DNA of 64,000 nucleotides from Leptospira sp. WS60.C2 (lineage in GTDB: Bacteria; Spirochaetota; Leptospiria; Leptospirales; Leptospiraceae), in assembly GCF_040833955.1 (NCBI RefSeq), contig NZ_CP162133.1, forward strand, positions 806,001-870,000, given 5' to 3'. Numbering within the stretch: the first letter of the stretch is position 1; each line of letters begins with the position of its first letter. Positions 44,468-52,956 of this stretch are shown here, piece after piece. The notes under the pieces were generated by a model. It was given only the letters and a program-made list of their open reading frames with translations, made no database searches and was not told the DNA's origin. The position numbers were made by a program, and so were the translations under genes.

Positions 44468-45768
44468 GTTTTACCAATTACAAAATTTTGTGAGTCTCGG
44501 AACAAATTGATTTCTGGTGCCATGGATTTTACATAGCGATCAAAATATAACATTTGTTTCATGAGAAGAGCGAATTCTCTGGGAATTTTTAATCCATTTT
44601 TTTCAGCAATTTCCTTCATTTCAAACATGATTCGATTGACCTTGGATTCATCAAACATTTCATTTTCTGTCAAATGAACATAGACTGATTCCAGTTCATT
44701 GAATACGGAATCCAATTCTTTTGCAAGAAGTGTTGGATTCACTCCACTGTCTGTAGAATCCATTTCGACTAGTCCTTTTGCAACTAACGTAGGATCACCG
44801 ATACCAATTCCTTGTGTGAATAACATAAGACCACGCCAAATTTTAGGAGAGATTCTCCCCACGATCCCAAAGTCGATAAAACCAATGCTCCCGTCTTTTA
44901 AGATCATCAAATTGCCAGCATGCACATCGGCATGGAAAAAACCTTGGTTCGACAACGAAGAGAACCAAATTTCTAATGCATCACTGAGTACCTTTCTTGG
45001 ATTATCAGTAAATTGCCGTAACCCTTTTTCGTCTGTGATAGGAACTCCATAAAAACGTTCCATGGTGAGCACTTTCTTTGTGGAGAGGGCGTGGTAGACG
45101 CGAGGCACTCTTGCCCTTGTTTCTTTTGCTTTTAAGAGATAGGCTTCAAACTCTTCGATGTTTTTTGCTTCTTGGATAAAATCAATTTCTTGTAAGATGG
45201 ACGTTTGGAATTCCTGAAACATCGCAGTGAGTCCTGATTTTTTAAACTCAGGGGCGATGACTTCTAGCACTTTCGTGAGAAGGCCGAGAATCTGCATGTC
45301 GGTTTTTAAAGTTAGGTGCACATCTGGTCTTTGCACTTTGACGACTACATCTAAGCCTTCCTTAGTAACTGCCGCATGCACTTGGGCAATGGAAGCGGAA
45401 GCAAGAGGTGTTTCTTCAAAACTATGGAAGAGGGTTTCCAGTTTACCCCCGAGTTCTCGTTCCACCGAAGATCGGATGTCTCGAAACTGGACGGGCCTTA
45501 CCGAGTCGAGACAGGCTTGCATTTCTTCCACATACTCGATGGGAAAGAGCGATGGGGCACTGGCAATGAATTGCCCGAGTTTGATATAGGTGGCTCCTAA
45601 AGAGGAAAAGGCTTCTCTGAGGGAGATGGCAATTTCTCTGTGGTTTGGTTCCCCCTTGGCAAGTTTGGTAAGGATTCCCAAAAGTTTCGTAGAAAACACG
45701 AAACTGGAATGTGCCACTCGGAGGCTTGAGTGGAGACCGAAGGAGACAATCTCGGAAAAAGAGTCCAT
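44464..45768 (-). CDS. UbiB/AarF/ABC1 atypical kinase
   Basis: 434 residues. The family hallmarks are present: KxGQ in YIKLGQFIASAP, an Ala-rich loop LASASIAQVHAA in place of the glycine loop, VVVKVQRP with the ATP Lys, FFHADVHAGNLM and IGFIDFG. UbiB members support quinone biosynthesis or lipid homeostasis as ATPases at the membrane. Being first in a transcript with feoA and feoB is unusual. ATG 45768 has AGGG upstream. Confidence 0.88.
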   Translation of the reverse strand: MDSFSEIVSFGLHSSLRVAHSSFVFSTKLLGILTKLAKGEPNHREIAISLREAFSSLGATYIKLGQFIASAPSLFPIEYVEEMQACLDSVRPVQFRDIRSSVERELGGKLETLFHSFEETPLASASIAQVHAAVTKEGLDVVVKVQRPDVHLTLKTDMQILGLLTKVLEVIAPEFKKSGLTAMFQEFQTSILQEIDFIQEAKNIEEFEAYLLKAKETRARVPRVYHALSTKKVLTMERFYGVPITDEKGLRQFTDNPRKVLSDALEIWFSSLSNQGFFHADVHAGNLMILKDGSIGFIDFGIVGRISPKIWRGLMLFTQGIGIGDPTLVAKGLVEMDSTDSGVNPTLLAKELDSVFNELESVYVHLTENEMFDESKVNRIMFEMKEIAEKNGLKIPREFALLMKQMLYFDRYVKSMAPEINLFRDSQNFVIGKT

Positions 45769-45883
45769 AAGCCCTAATTTGGGACCTAAATGGGGATTGG
45801 AAACGACAAAATGGGCTCCGGACTTACAATTGAAATAGAGTTGCAGGATTAGGTCCCGACCAAAAACTTATCAAATCGCACCC

Positions 45884-47884
45884 ATGAGCCAAGAAACTGT
45901 CCTGTACCAAGAGTTAGAGAAACTCGATCTCAACGAGATCAAAAAAATCGCAAATCTTTGGAACATCCAAAAGATCCCAGGAAAGGACAAAAAATCGACA
46001 ATTTTGGGTCTCATGGAGATCTTCCAAAACGAATTTTACCTAAAGGGTGTTTTGGAAAAGTTCACTCCCCTCCAAGTCAACATCCTGACTTCTATTTTGA
46101 AAAACAAAGGGGTCATGACACTCGGAGAAATTTCGAGAAAGGTCAACATTCCACCCATCAACGTGGAAATGGAACTGAATGTTCTTCGAAAGTATTATCT
46201 TTTATACCAAAGAAAAAACCGCGAACGCCTTACAAACAATTTAGATAAATACCATACGTATGATGAATACCAAAAACTCATCAAAGTAGAAACCAACCCT
46301 AAGGGTGAGAAGTTTAAGTATTCGATCGAAAAGTCTTTGCACAAAGCAACTCTTAGTGAACTACCTGAAGAGTGGAAAGAAGCTGTAGGCGTAAAGAAAG
46401 GCGAACACATTGAGACTTTTTTAAAACAGGCGCTCAGTGCAGAGGTATTACAAAAAATCATCGATGGACTTTCTGATTTTGACAAAGATGTTTTACACCA
46501 GATTTATATCCATGGTGGTGTGATCGAAGCGGAAACCATCCGCAATTATATCACAGTCAATCGTGGAAAATTTGAACAAACGATTCCTCACCTAACGGCT
46601 CTTTATCTAGTTCGCGATCTTTATTATGTGGAAGACAAATTCATTCGTGTGGTTGTCATTCCAAAAGAAATCCTAGATCATTTACAGTTTTCTCCCATTT
46701 TGCCTCCGGTCAAAAAAGGAACACGCGTTCGTCAGGAGAAAATATCTGCGAACGGTCTCGATTTTTTCTTAAACGTAAAAAAACTCATTTCTTATATTTC
46801 CAGAAAAGGTTTGAACCTAGCAAAGTCGGGAAAAATCAAGCAAGCAGATCATAAAAGAACCGAAACAGAACTTTTATCTCCTGATATTGAAATTTTCCCA
46901 GAAAAAAGCCAAGTTTATCAAATTGAACTCATCCTTCCCATCTTAAAACTGTTAGGTTATGTGGACATCAAGGGTGAAAATGTTATCTTAATCCAAGAAA
47001 CGGATGAGTTCCTAAAAAAAGATATTTTTGAAATCATGAAGTTAGTCATTCATGAGGTAAATGAAGCAAGAACACGTAGACTGAACCCACCAGAGGTTTT
47101 TACTGCGACAGAAGTTCCTTTTTATGAGAAAGGAATTTTGGACAAAACTGTAAAACTCATTATGGCTCATGGAAAAATCAACACTTCGGTGATTTTTTCT
47201 CATATCATCCGTGACCATTTGGTGTTTGCTCCTACCTTCCAAATCAAAACGTATGAAGAAGATTTGGCAGATCTTAGAAAAGAAATTATCTCTGCTATTT
47301 TTTACTTACAACTGTTTGGTCTCATCGAAGTGGAATACCCACAAAGAAACCTAAGTTTATCAGAACTAGGGCTTCATTATTTCAACCATGAGCCACTTGT
47401 CACGGAAACGGAAAAAGGGGGGATCACGATCAACCCAGACTTTTCCATCATTGCGTTCCCTGACCGTGTTTCTCTCCATGGAATTCATTTATTGAAAGCG
47501 TTTTGTGAGTTGAAAGACTATGATCGTGTTTATACTTTCTTACTTACAAAAGATAGTTTTCAGTTGGGTATTTTACTTGGATATGATAAAGAAACCTTTA
47601 TCCATTTCCTCCGTGAATCCTCAAAGGCGGACCTTGCTCAAAACTTACTCTTCTTACTCGATGATTGGGGAAACAACTTACCAATTGTAACCATCACAGA
47701 AGACTCAGTTCTCCTCAGAACAAAAGATTCACAAGTGATGGAACTTCTCCTTGGTCAGATCAAAGGGAAAAAGTTTGTATTGGAAGAAGTGAGTCCAACA
47801 GGAATCATCATTGAGAAGTCTAAAGTGATGGAAGTGATTGCCATTGCCGAAAAACTCAATATGATCATTCGTTTGAATCGTTAA
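45884..47884 (+). CDS. Helicase-associated (XPB/Ssl2 N-terminal-like) domain protein without helicase core
   Basis: 666 residues. The C-terminal part (from about 505) matches the PF13625-type domain found beside XPB/Ssl2 helicases: [14 protein letters not shown], then [19 protein letters not shown], then LLFLLDDWG, ending with the small-domain strand [13 protein letters not shown]. The N-terminal part has a SAP-like segment (about 14-45) and winged-helix segments (60-110, 195-250). I see no Walker A or DEAD motifs, so no ATPase. A DNA-binding or repair-associated role is inference. No helicase gene is near. A terminator follows. Confidence 0.65.
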   Translation: MSQETVLYQELEKLDLNEIKKIANLWNIQKIPGKDKKSTILGLMEIFQNEFYLKGVLEKFTPLQVNILTSILKNKGVMTLGEISRKVNIPPINVEMELNVLRKYYLLYQRKNRERLTNNLDKYHTYDEYQKLIKVETNPKGEKFKYSIEKSLHKATLSELPEEWKEAVGVKKGEHIETFLKQALSAEVLQKIIDGLSDFDKDVLHQIYIHGGVIEAETIRNYITVNRGKFEQTIPHLTALYLVRDLYYVEDKFIRVVVIPKEILDHLQFSPILPPVKKGTRVRQEKISANGLDFFLNVKKLISYISRKGLNLAKSGKIKQADHKRTETELLSPDIEIFPEKSQVYQIELILPILKLLGYVDIKGENVILIQETDEFLKKDIFEIMKLVIHEVNEARTRRLNPPEVFTATEVPFYEKGILDKTVKLIMAHGKINTSVIFSHIIRDHLVFAPTFQIKTYEEDLADLRKEIISAIFYLQLFGLIEVEYPQRNLSLSELGLHYFNHEPLVTETEKGGITINPDFSIIAFPDRVSLHGIHLLKAFCELKDYDRVYTFLLTKDSFQLGILLGYDKETFIHFLRESSKADLAQNLLFLLDDWGNNLPIVTITEDSVLLRTKDSQVMELLLGQIKGKKFVLEEVSPTGIIIEKSKVMEVIAIAEKLNMIIRLNR

Positions 47885-47930
47885 TCACGAGTTGAAGACA
47901 CACGAAGGATTCTACACTGGAGTAGAAATG

Positions 47931-47960
47931 AAAAAGACCAACGATTGTTGGTCTTTTTTT
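47931..47960. terminator. Bidirectional Rho-independent terminator
   Basis: AAAAAGACCAAC-GATT-GTTGGTCTTTTT, then T3. It can serve both the plus gene ending at 47884 and the minus gene ending at 48003. Confidence 0.8.
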
Positions 47961-48002
47961 TGCCTAGATACTAGAAAGTAAGTTTCGTTCTGGTGAGGTA
48001 AA

Positions 48003-48299
48003 TTATTTTTTTTCGCCAGCCGCTAATTCAGGGTCGGTGACTTTGATTTTGCTTTTAAAATCCCATTTACGAAACGGGGAAACGGCATCCAATCGCTCTT
48101 GGGTGACAAAGAACAGACGTTCTCCATATTTCACAAGGCCACCCTTGTAGTAGGCATATTTGGTTTTGTGGTCAACTGTGCCAACTTCTACAACCTTATT
48201 CCAATCTTCGCAGGTCTTAAGAGAGGGTACCTTTCTGAGATACAACTCCTTAATTGAGTTTTCTTTGACTGCATCGCGAAGTATTTTTTCCCATTCCAT
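48003..48299 (-). CDS. Hypothetical protein, unrecognised
   Basis: 98 residues, soluble, no signal peptide, with a single Cys. It looks like a small alpha/beta protein (IKELYLRKVPSLKTCEDW, YYKGGLVKYGERLFFV). It lies 25 bases after lnt on the same strand, so it may be the last gene of the lipase-foldase-lnt group. Function unknown. Confidence 0.65.
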   Translation of the reverse strand: MEWEKILRDAVKENSIKELYLRKVPSLKTCEDWNKVVEVGTVDHKTKYAYYKGGLVKYGERLFFVTQERLDAVSPFRKWDFKSKIKVTDPELAAGEKK

Positions 48300-48324
48300 A
48301 TTCGAATAGCCTTTCTATCCTATC

Positions 48325-49947
48325 CTAAATTTCAATTTCATTTTTCTTTTTATGAGAGTCGAAAGCCTTTGGACTCGTGAAAAAAACAAAAAATAAGACT
48401 AAAATAGCCAATATTCTCCAGGGATATGGACCAAATTGTAAAAACGGTGTGGTTCGGAAATGAGAGACAGTCCCAACATCTAGATATCCAATCGCTTTTT
48501 GAAAGATGGGAAGTTCTCCCATCATATCTCTTCCCCAAGGATCGTATGCAGTGCTCATGCCTGAAACGGCTACGCGAATGTATGGTCTTCCTGATTCAAT
48601 GGCTCGTAACCTACCTGCTCCTGCATGTTGTTTGGTTTCTGTGACACTTTCAAACCAAGAATCGTTTGTGAGATTGATGAGAAGTTCGGAAGGAGATGCC
48701 AATACCATTTTACGCACAAATTCTGGATATAAAACTTCATAACAAATCAGAGGAGTGAATATAACCGTTTCTCCTGCTTTGGTTTGAATTGATTGCGAAA
48801 GAAATTCTATATTGGGAACATGACGACTTGCTTCTGGAAAAAGGGATCTGAGAATCGGGAATTCTCTCTCCATTGGAAGGTATTCGCCGAACGGCAAAAG
48901 GATGTGTTTGTATCGTCTATCGGTTTGTAAGGTGATGGGTTGTAAGATGCTAAAGGAATTTCTGGATCCCTCATCCCAAACAAGTTCGTTAAAAAGAAGA
49001 GGAGCATTTGCAAGTCCCACAAGTGATTCAGTCATCTCCACAAAACTTTTGCTATATGTTGTATTCGGATTTTCTGAGGCTAGTGTTCCTAAAAATGGAA
49101 CGGAAGATTCAGGTAAAATCATTGCATCAATCGGTTTTGGGGCATTCTGAATCGCTTCCCTAGAAAGATTGTAAACATCCTGAAGGGTTTTTGTCATAAA
49201 GCCAAAGTCTTCCCGAATTTGGTTTTTTGCGTAAGGAGTATTTGGTTGGACTAATACCAAATGGATGTTTTTTTCAACAGGGATTGACTCTGCTAAGAAG
49301 AATAAATTGCTAGAAAAAATTAAAACTATAGGAAATAAATAGATCAGTGTTTGTTTCCATTGGTATTCTCGGTTACTGACCATAAGAAACAATAACACAA
49401 CGGAAAGTACAGAAACTAATCCTAACACTTCCGTTCCAAAACGAGCCATTTGACGCCATAGGATTTGGTTTCGAAATAAATCTCCCCAATACACTGGAAA
49501 CACCATTGGACAAAGCCAATCGGATAAAAGAAAGAGAGCGGGAAAGACAAGAAGATAAAACTGTGTTTCCTTTACCACTCGATCCTTTGTGAAAAGATAA
49601 GATCCAAGGAATACAATTCCAATCTTATAAAAAGAGAAACAGGCATAGACGAAAAAAAGGAATGCTGTTACAAGATGTCCATGTCCTGTTATATTTCTGA
49701 GTGCAGCTCCCATCCAAAAAAAAGTAGTGCAGGTGATGAAGAAAGAAAATTGGACAGTATAAAGGATCGCAGAACGGAGTCGTTTGTATTTGATGATTTC
49801 TTTAGTCACGAGTAACAAAAAGAGTAGGCATAAAAACCCTGCGGTAGCAAATCCGAAAGGTTCTAAAGAGAGTGAAAAACAAACGGTGGCTAAGAATAAA
49901 TAGAGCTGGGGAGTATCAATTCCCAGAATTTTTAAGTGTATTTTCAT
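48325..49947 (-). CDS. lnt: Apolipoprotein N-acyltransferase
   Basis: 540 residues from ATG 49947. About six to eight N-terminal membrane helices are followed by a nitrilase (CN-hydrolase) domain. The triad is visible in order: Glu in MILPESSVPF, Lys in RYKHILLPFGEYLP, Cys in ICYEVLYPEFVR. Lnt adds the third acyl chain to lipoproteins. The start lies 32 bases inside the lipase-foldase gene; a longer frame goes to 49992 but has no better start. A C-terminal membrane helix is present. Confidence 0.9.
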   Translation of the reverse strand: MKIHLKILGIDTPQLYLFLATVCFSLSLEPFGFATAGFLCLLFLLLVTKEIIKYKRLRSAILYTVQFSFFITCTTFFWMGAALRNITGHGHLVTAFLFFVYACFSFYKIGIVFLGSYLFTKDRVVKETQFYLLVFPALFLLSDWLCPMVFPVYWGDLFRNQILWRQMARFGTEVLGLVSVLSVVLLFLMVSNREYQWKQTLIYLFPIVLIFSSNLFFLAESIPVEKNIHLVLVQPNTPYAKNQIREDFGFMTKTLQDVYNLSREAIQNAPKPIDAMILPESSVPFLGTLASENPNTTYSKSFVEMTESLVGLANAPLLFNELVWDEGSRNSFSILQPITLQTDRRYKHILLPFGEYLPMEREFPILRSLFPEASRHVPNIEFLSQSIQTKAGETVIFTPLICYEVLYPEFVRKMVLASPSELLINLTNDSWFESVTETKQHAGAGRLRAIESGRPYIRVAVSGMSTAYDPWGRDMMGELPIFQKAIGYLDVGTVSHFRTTPFLQFGPYPWRILAILVLFFVFFTSPKAFDSHKKKNEIEI

Positions 49948-50965
49948 ATTCCAGACGACGGGTATATTCCTCTGCCAGTTCCTTACTACCAAGTGTTTTG
50001 ATTCGTAACTCCATCAGTTTTTTTTCTTTTTCAGAATCCGATAGGTTAGGATTGTTCTTCAAAAGATTTTTTTCTTCCATTTCCAGTTTTGTTATTTTCT
50101 CTTCTTCTTCTTTGATTTCTTTTAAAACCTTTTCCATTCGTTCATTACCATCTTTTCCGAAATAACGAATTCTTACGTCTCGTTCTTTGGATTCCCGTTC
50201 TTGGTTTGATAACTTTGCCAGTTCATTTTGTCGAAGGTCCATCTCGGTTTCGAATTTATCATATTGAGGTTCTCGCCCAACAACGGCATTGTAATAATTG
50301 CCAAATGTTTTTTTACGAAAATCTTCATACAACCGAATGCGATCATCGGCTTTGATGTTTTTGGTTTCCTCTAAAAAATTCTTTCGACTGAAACTAAATT
50401 CGGCAGTGGCTTCTTCCAGGCCAAAGATGAGTTCTGAATCTTCTTTGGAAAAATACTTTCTTCGAAGTTGTTTGATTTGTTCGTATCGTTCTGCATTCGT
50501 ATAGGACTTTGAACTTGGATCGAGTTGTACCATTGCTTCTTCATACTTTAAATAATTGGTGAGTAAGTGTAAGAGTTTTTTGGCATCTTCTCCCGAATAT
50601 TCATTTTGAATAAAGGCTTTGATGTATTCGTGGCATTGTTCTCTGGTACTTCCTTCTGGACACTGCCTTCTTAAATTCCATAATTCGGAAATTAAATTCA
50701 ATTCACCTGACTTTGCTTTGGCGAGGATTTCATCAAACCTTAAAAATTGCCCGTCAGGTGAAAAGATTGATTTTGCTGATTCTAGATAAAAAGGGTCCAC
50801 TGAAAATCCATCACTTTGAGTGCGAAAAAAAGATTCCGCTTTATCATTTGGATTCTCTTCGTTTGAGGAGGTAAATTCATTGTTTTGCGTGAGTTTATAA
50901 ATCACAAAAAGGAAAAAGAGGGCAATTAAACCAAAACTTAGGAAGCGGAGGTATTTTGTTTTCAT
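49916..50965 (-). CDS. Lipase-specific foldase (LifO/Lif family chaperone)
   Basis: 349 residues. One N-terminal membrane anchor (about 7-24) is followed by a helical periplasmic body rich in Glu/Lys. Features of lipase foldases include QLRRKYFSKEDSELIFGLEE and further R-x-x-x-F/L-G repeats (DFRKKTFG, RIRYFGKDGNER, LRIKTLGSKE). These chaperones fold the cognate secreted lipase in the periplasm. The cognate is almost certainly the lipase directly upstream. The family is known mainly from Pseudomonas and Burkholderia relatives, so transfer is possible. Confidence 0.82.
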   Translation of the reverse strand: MKTKYLRFLSFGLIALFFLFVIYKLTQNNEFTSSNEENPNDKAESFFRTQSDGFSVDPFYLESAKSIFSPDGQFLRFDEILAKAKSGELNLISELWNLRRQCPEGSTREQCHEYIKAFIQNEYSGEDAKKLLHLLTNYLKYEEAMVQLDPSSKSYTNAERYEQIKQLRRKYFSKEDSELIFGLEEATAEFSFSRKNFLEETKNIKADDRIRLYEDFRKKTFGNYYNAVVGREPQYDKFETEMDLRQNELAKLSNQERESKERDVRIRYFGKDGNERMEKVLKEIKEEEEKITKLEMEEKNLLKNNPNLSDSEKEKKLMELRIKTLGSKELAEEYTRRLEYENTLKNSGN

Positions 50966-51010
50966 GAAGATAGAAGAGTAGTAAAGGACAAATTATAAGT
51001 TCTGCAAACA

Positions 51011-51040
51011 AAAAAACCCAAGCAAATGCTTGGGTTTTTT
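51011..51040. terminator. Strong bidirectional terminator between lipase and foldase
   Basis: AAAAAACCCAAGC-AAAT-GCTTGGGTTTTTT is a perfect palindrome between the lipase stop and the foldase start. It would cut most lipase transcripts before the foldase, so read-through or a second promoter sets foldase level. Confidence 0.8.
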
Positions 51041-51059
51041 AAAAAAAATGAGAAGTTGA

Positions 51060-51989
51060 TTATTGGTTTGCCTTCATATTGGAAGCCATATTCATATAAA
51101 AGCCTTCCACATCATACCAGAAACTTCCAGAACGAAGTGTGTTGGAGACTTGTAAGTGGTCGACACCTGTAGTCAGAATTCCGTAGGAAGGGCCACCTTT
51201 CCATGTTCCCCATTTTTGAGAGGAAAGTGGAACAAGACCATCATTCGTTGCCCCTTGGCCTTGGAAGAGTCCACCAGCCGCACAAGCAGGGTGTAAGATT
51301 CCCATGAGCGGGTGTTGGATCAAATCAGGAAGGGTAATGTAAGATCCATAAGAGAAGTATTTCACTCCAGAACGGTTTGGTGTATAGGAGTTAAAAGATG
51401 TTAGGCCTTCTTTTGTAAGAGAGGAAAGGGCTGCGAGAGCATTTTGTTGGTTTGTTCCACCGTACACAACTTTCACTAGAGTTTCCACAATGCTTGCAAC
51501 AAACGGTTGGATCCAACCGGGAAGAACGGTTTTAATGATATCAGCAATAGGGGAACCGTAATGAGGAGTATTGAGTGTTGTGAGCGTTGCCACTCGGCTA
51601 GAGAGACCAAGGTTTGATACCATATACCGGCTATCGAGTCCACCTTGGGAGTGACCGAGAATGTGGAATTTTCCAGAGTAATTTGTGGCGGCTGCATAGG
51701 TTAAGATCGCTGCTTTGAGTTCTTGTGCACGCACCTCGTTTGAGTTGGCAGCTGTTTTTGCAGGAGCATATACGGTTGCTCCTTGGCTTCTGAGGTAGTC
51801 ATCAGTTCCGCCCCAATAGTTGACAATGCTGATGACCCCACCAGAATTTTCTCCCCATCCAAAAAGACCATGGGATAAAATGATCGGGTAAGTTCCCGCA
51901 AGCGGTTTGGAAGAAGAACCAGAACTCGCAAGCACTGGGGATGCCATCATGGCAGTGACAAAAAAGGCCAAAAGACTTTTTCGAATCAT
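51060..51989 (-). CDS. Secreted triacylglycerol lipase, Pseudomonas/Burkholderia type (family I)
   Basis: 309 residues. Signal peptide ends about residue 21 (SPVLASSG). The mature enzyme shows the oxyanion segment ILSHGLFGWGE, nucleophile Ser114 in LGHSQGG, Asp250 in TNDGLVPLSSQKWG and His278 in GVDHLQV, the full lipase triad. Length and motifs match family I.1/I.2 lipases that need a foldase, and the foldase is the next gene. It diverges from a TetR regulator across two palindromes, which probably control it. Confidence 0.92.
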   Translation of the reverse strand: MIRKSLLAFFVTAMMASPVLASSGSSSKPLAGTYPIILSHGLFGWGENSGGVISIVNYWGGTDDYLRSQGATVYAPAKTAANSNEVRAQELKAAILTYAAATNYSGKFHILGHSQGGLDSRYMVSNLGLSSRVATLTTLNTPHYGSPIADIIKTVLPGWIQPFVASIVETLVKVVYGGTNQQNALAALSSLTKEGLTSFNSYTPNRSGVKYFSYGSYITLPDLIQHPLMGILHPACAAGGLFQGQGATNDGLVPLSSQKWGTWKGGPSYGILTTGVDHLQVSNTLRSGSFWYDVEGFYMNMASNMKANQ

Positions 51990-52089
51990 AAATATTTCAC
52001 CTCTGAATTTTCTGAGATAAAATTGTGACAGTTTGACTTACATGAGGCAAGGAAAAATTTTTGTGGCAAAAGAAAAAATGGCAAAAATA

Positions 52090-52150
52090 TGTTATAATTG
52101 AACATGTTCAAAAATTTAGAATGGTTACTTTAGTTATTTGAACGTGTTCA
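52090..52150. promoter_or_regulatory. TetR-type operators and extended -10 promoter
   Basis: TTGAACATGTTCAA (52098-52111) is a perfect palindrome and TGAACGTGTTCA (52139-52150) a near-perfect second copy. TGTTATAAT (52090-52098) is an extended -10 whose last base is the first base of the first palindrome, so bound repressor would block the TetR gene. The lipase lies on the other side, its start 108 bases from the first palindrome. Confidence 0.65.
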
Positions 52151-52201
52151 GTTTAAAAACGAACAATTCGTACTCTTAGGCAAAAAGGAAAATGAATCGA
52201 T

Positions 52202-52900
52202 ATGCCACAAACACAAACGAAACAAATAGAAGATAAGGTTTTCACAAAACGAGAAAGGACAAGAAATACAATCTTTCACACAGCTTTGGGGTTATTTCAA
52301 AGAGAAGGGTATGAATCGACGACAATGAGGAGCATTGCAAAAGAAGCGAAGGTGTCATTGGGATTAACATACTATCACTTTCAATCCAAAGAAGATTTAG
52401 TATTGGAGTATTACAGAGAAACCCAGAAGGAGGTAATCAAAAGGTGCGAAGCTTTTTTTAAAACGACAAAAGATTTTAAATCAAGATATAAATTTATCAT
52501 CACAACGCAATTAGACTTACTCACAAATCAAAAACAGTTTTTGCAGGTTCTTGCAAGACATGCAGGAGACCCAAATGATCCGCTCTCTCCGTTTAGTCAA
52601 GAGAGTGAGGGATTGAGAAAGGAGGCGGTGGGGATCATTCGACTAGCGATGGATTCTTCCAATGCAAAAGTTCGGGAAGATCTGAGTAGAATCCTACCTG
52701 ATCTATTATGGATGCAACAAATGGGAATTCTATTTTATTGGCTTACCGATCCTAGTAAATCCTACCAGAATACAAAACTTTTGATTCGAGATTCTTTGGA
52801 CCTGTCTTTTAAACTCATCAAACTTTCTAATTTTCCTTTATTTAAAAATTTGATGGGGCCAGTCTTTCGTATGGTTCGGCTTGTGAAATCAAAACCGTAA
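52202..52900 (+). CDS. TetR-family transcriptional regulator
   Basis: 232 residues. The N-terminal HTH (about 20-66) has the TetR pattern: GYESTTMRSIAKEAKVS, then TYYHFQSKEDLVLEYY. The C-terminal ligand/dimer domain is helical. It probably represses itself through the palindromes upstream and may control the divergent lipase. Ligand unknown; fatty acids or acyl-CoA would suit a lipase locus (inference). Confidence 0.86.
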   Translation: MPQTQTKQIEDKVFTKRERTRNTIFHTALGLFQREGYESTTMRSIAKEAKVSLGLTYYHFQSKEDLVLEYYRETQKEVIKRCEAFFKTTKDFKSRYKFIITTQLDLLTNQKQFLQVLARHAGDPNDPLSPFSQESEGLRKEAVGIIRLAMDSSNAKVREDLSRILPDLLWMQQMGILFYWLTDPSKSYQNTKLLIRDSLDLSFKLIKLSNFPLFKNLMGPVFRMVRLVKSKP

Positions 52901-52956
52901 AAAAACAGATAAACTCTACTTGCCAAAAAAGAAAACTTTGATAAGGTTTTAGCCCT

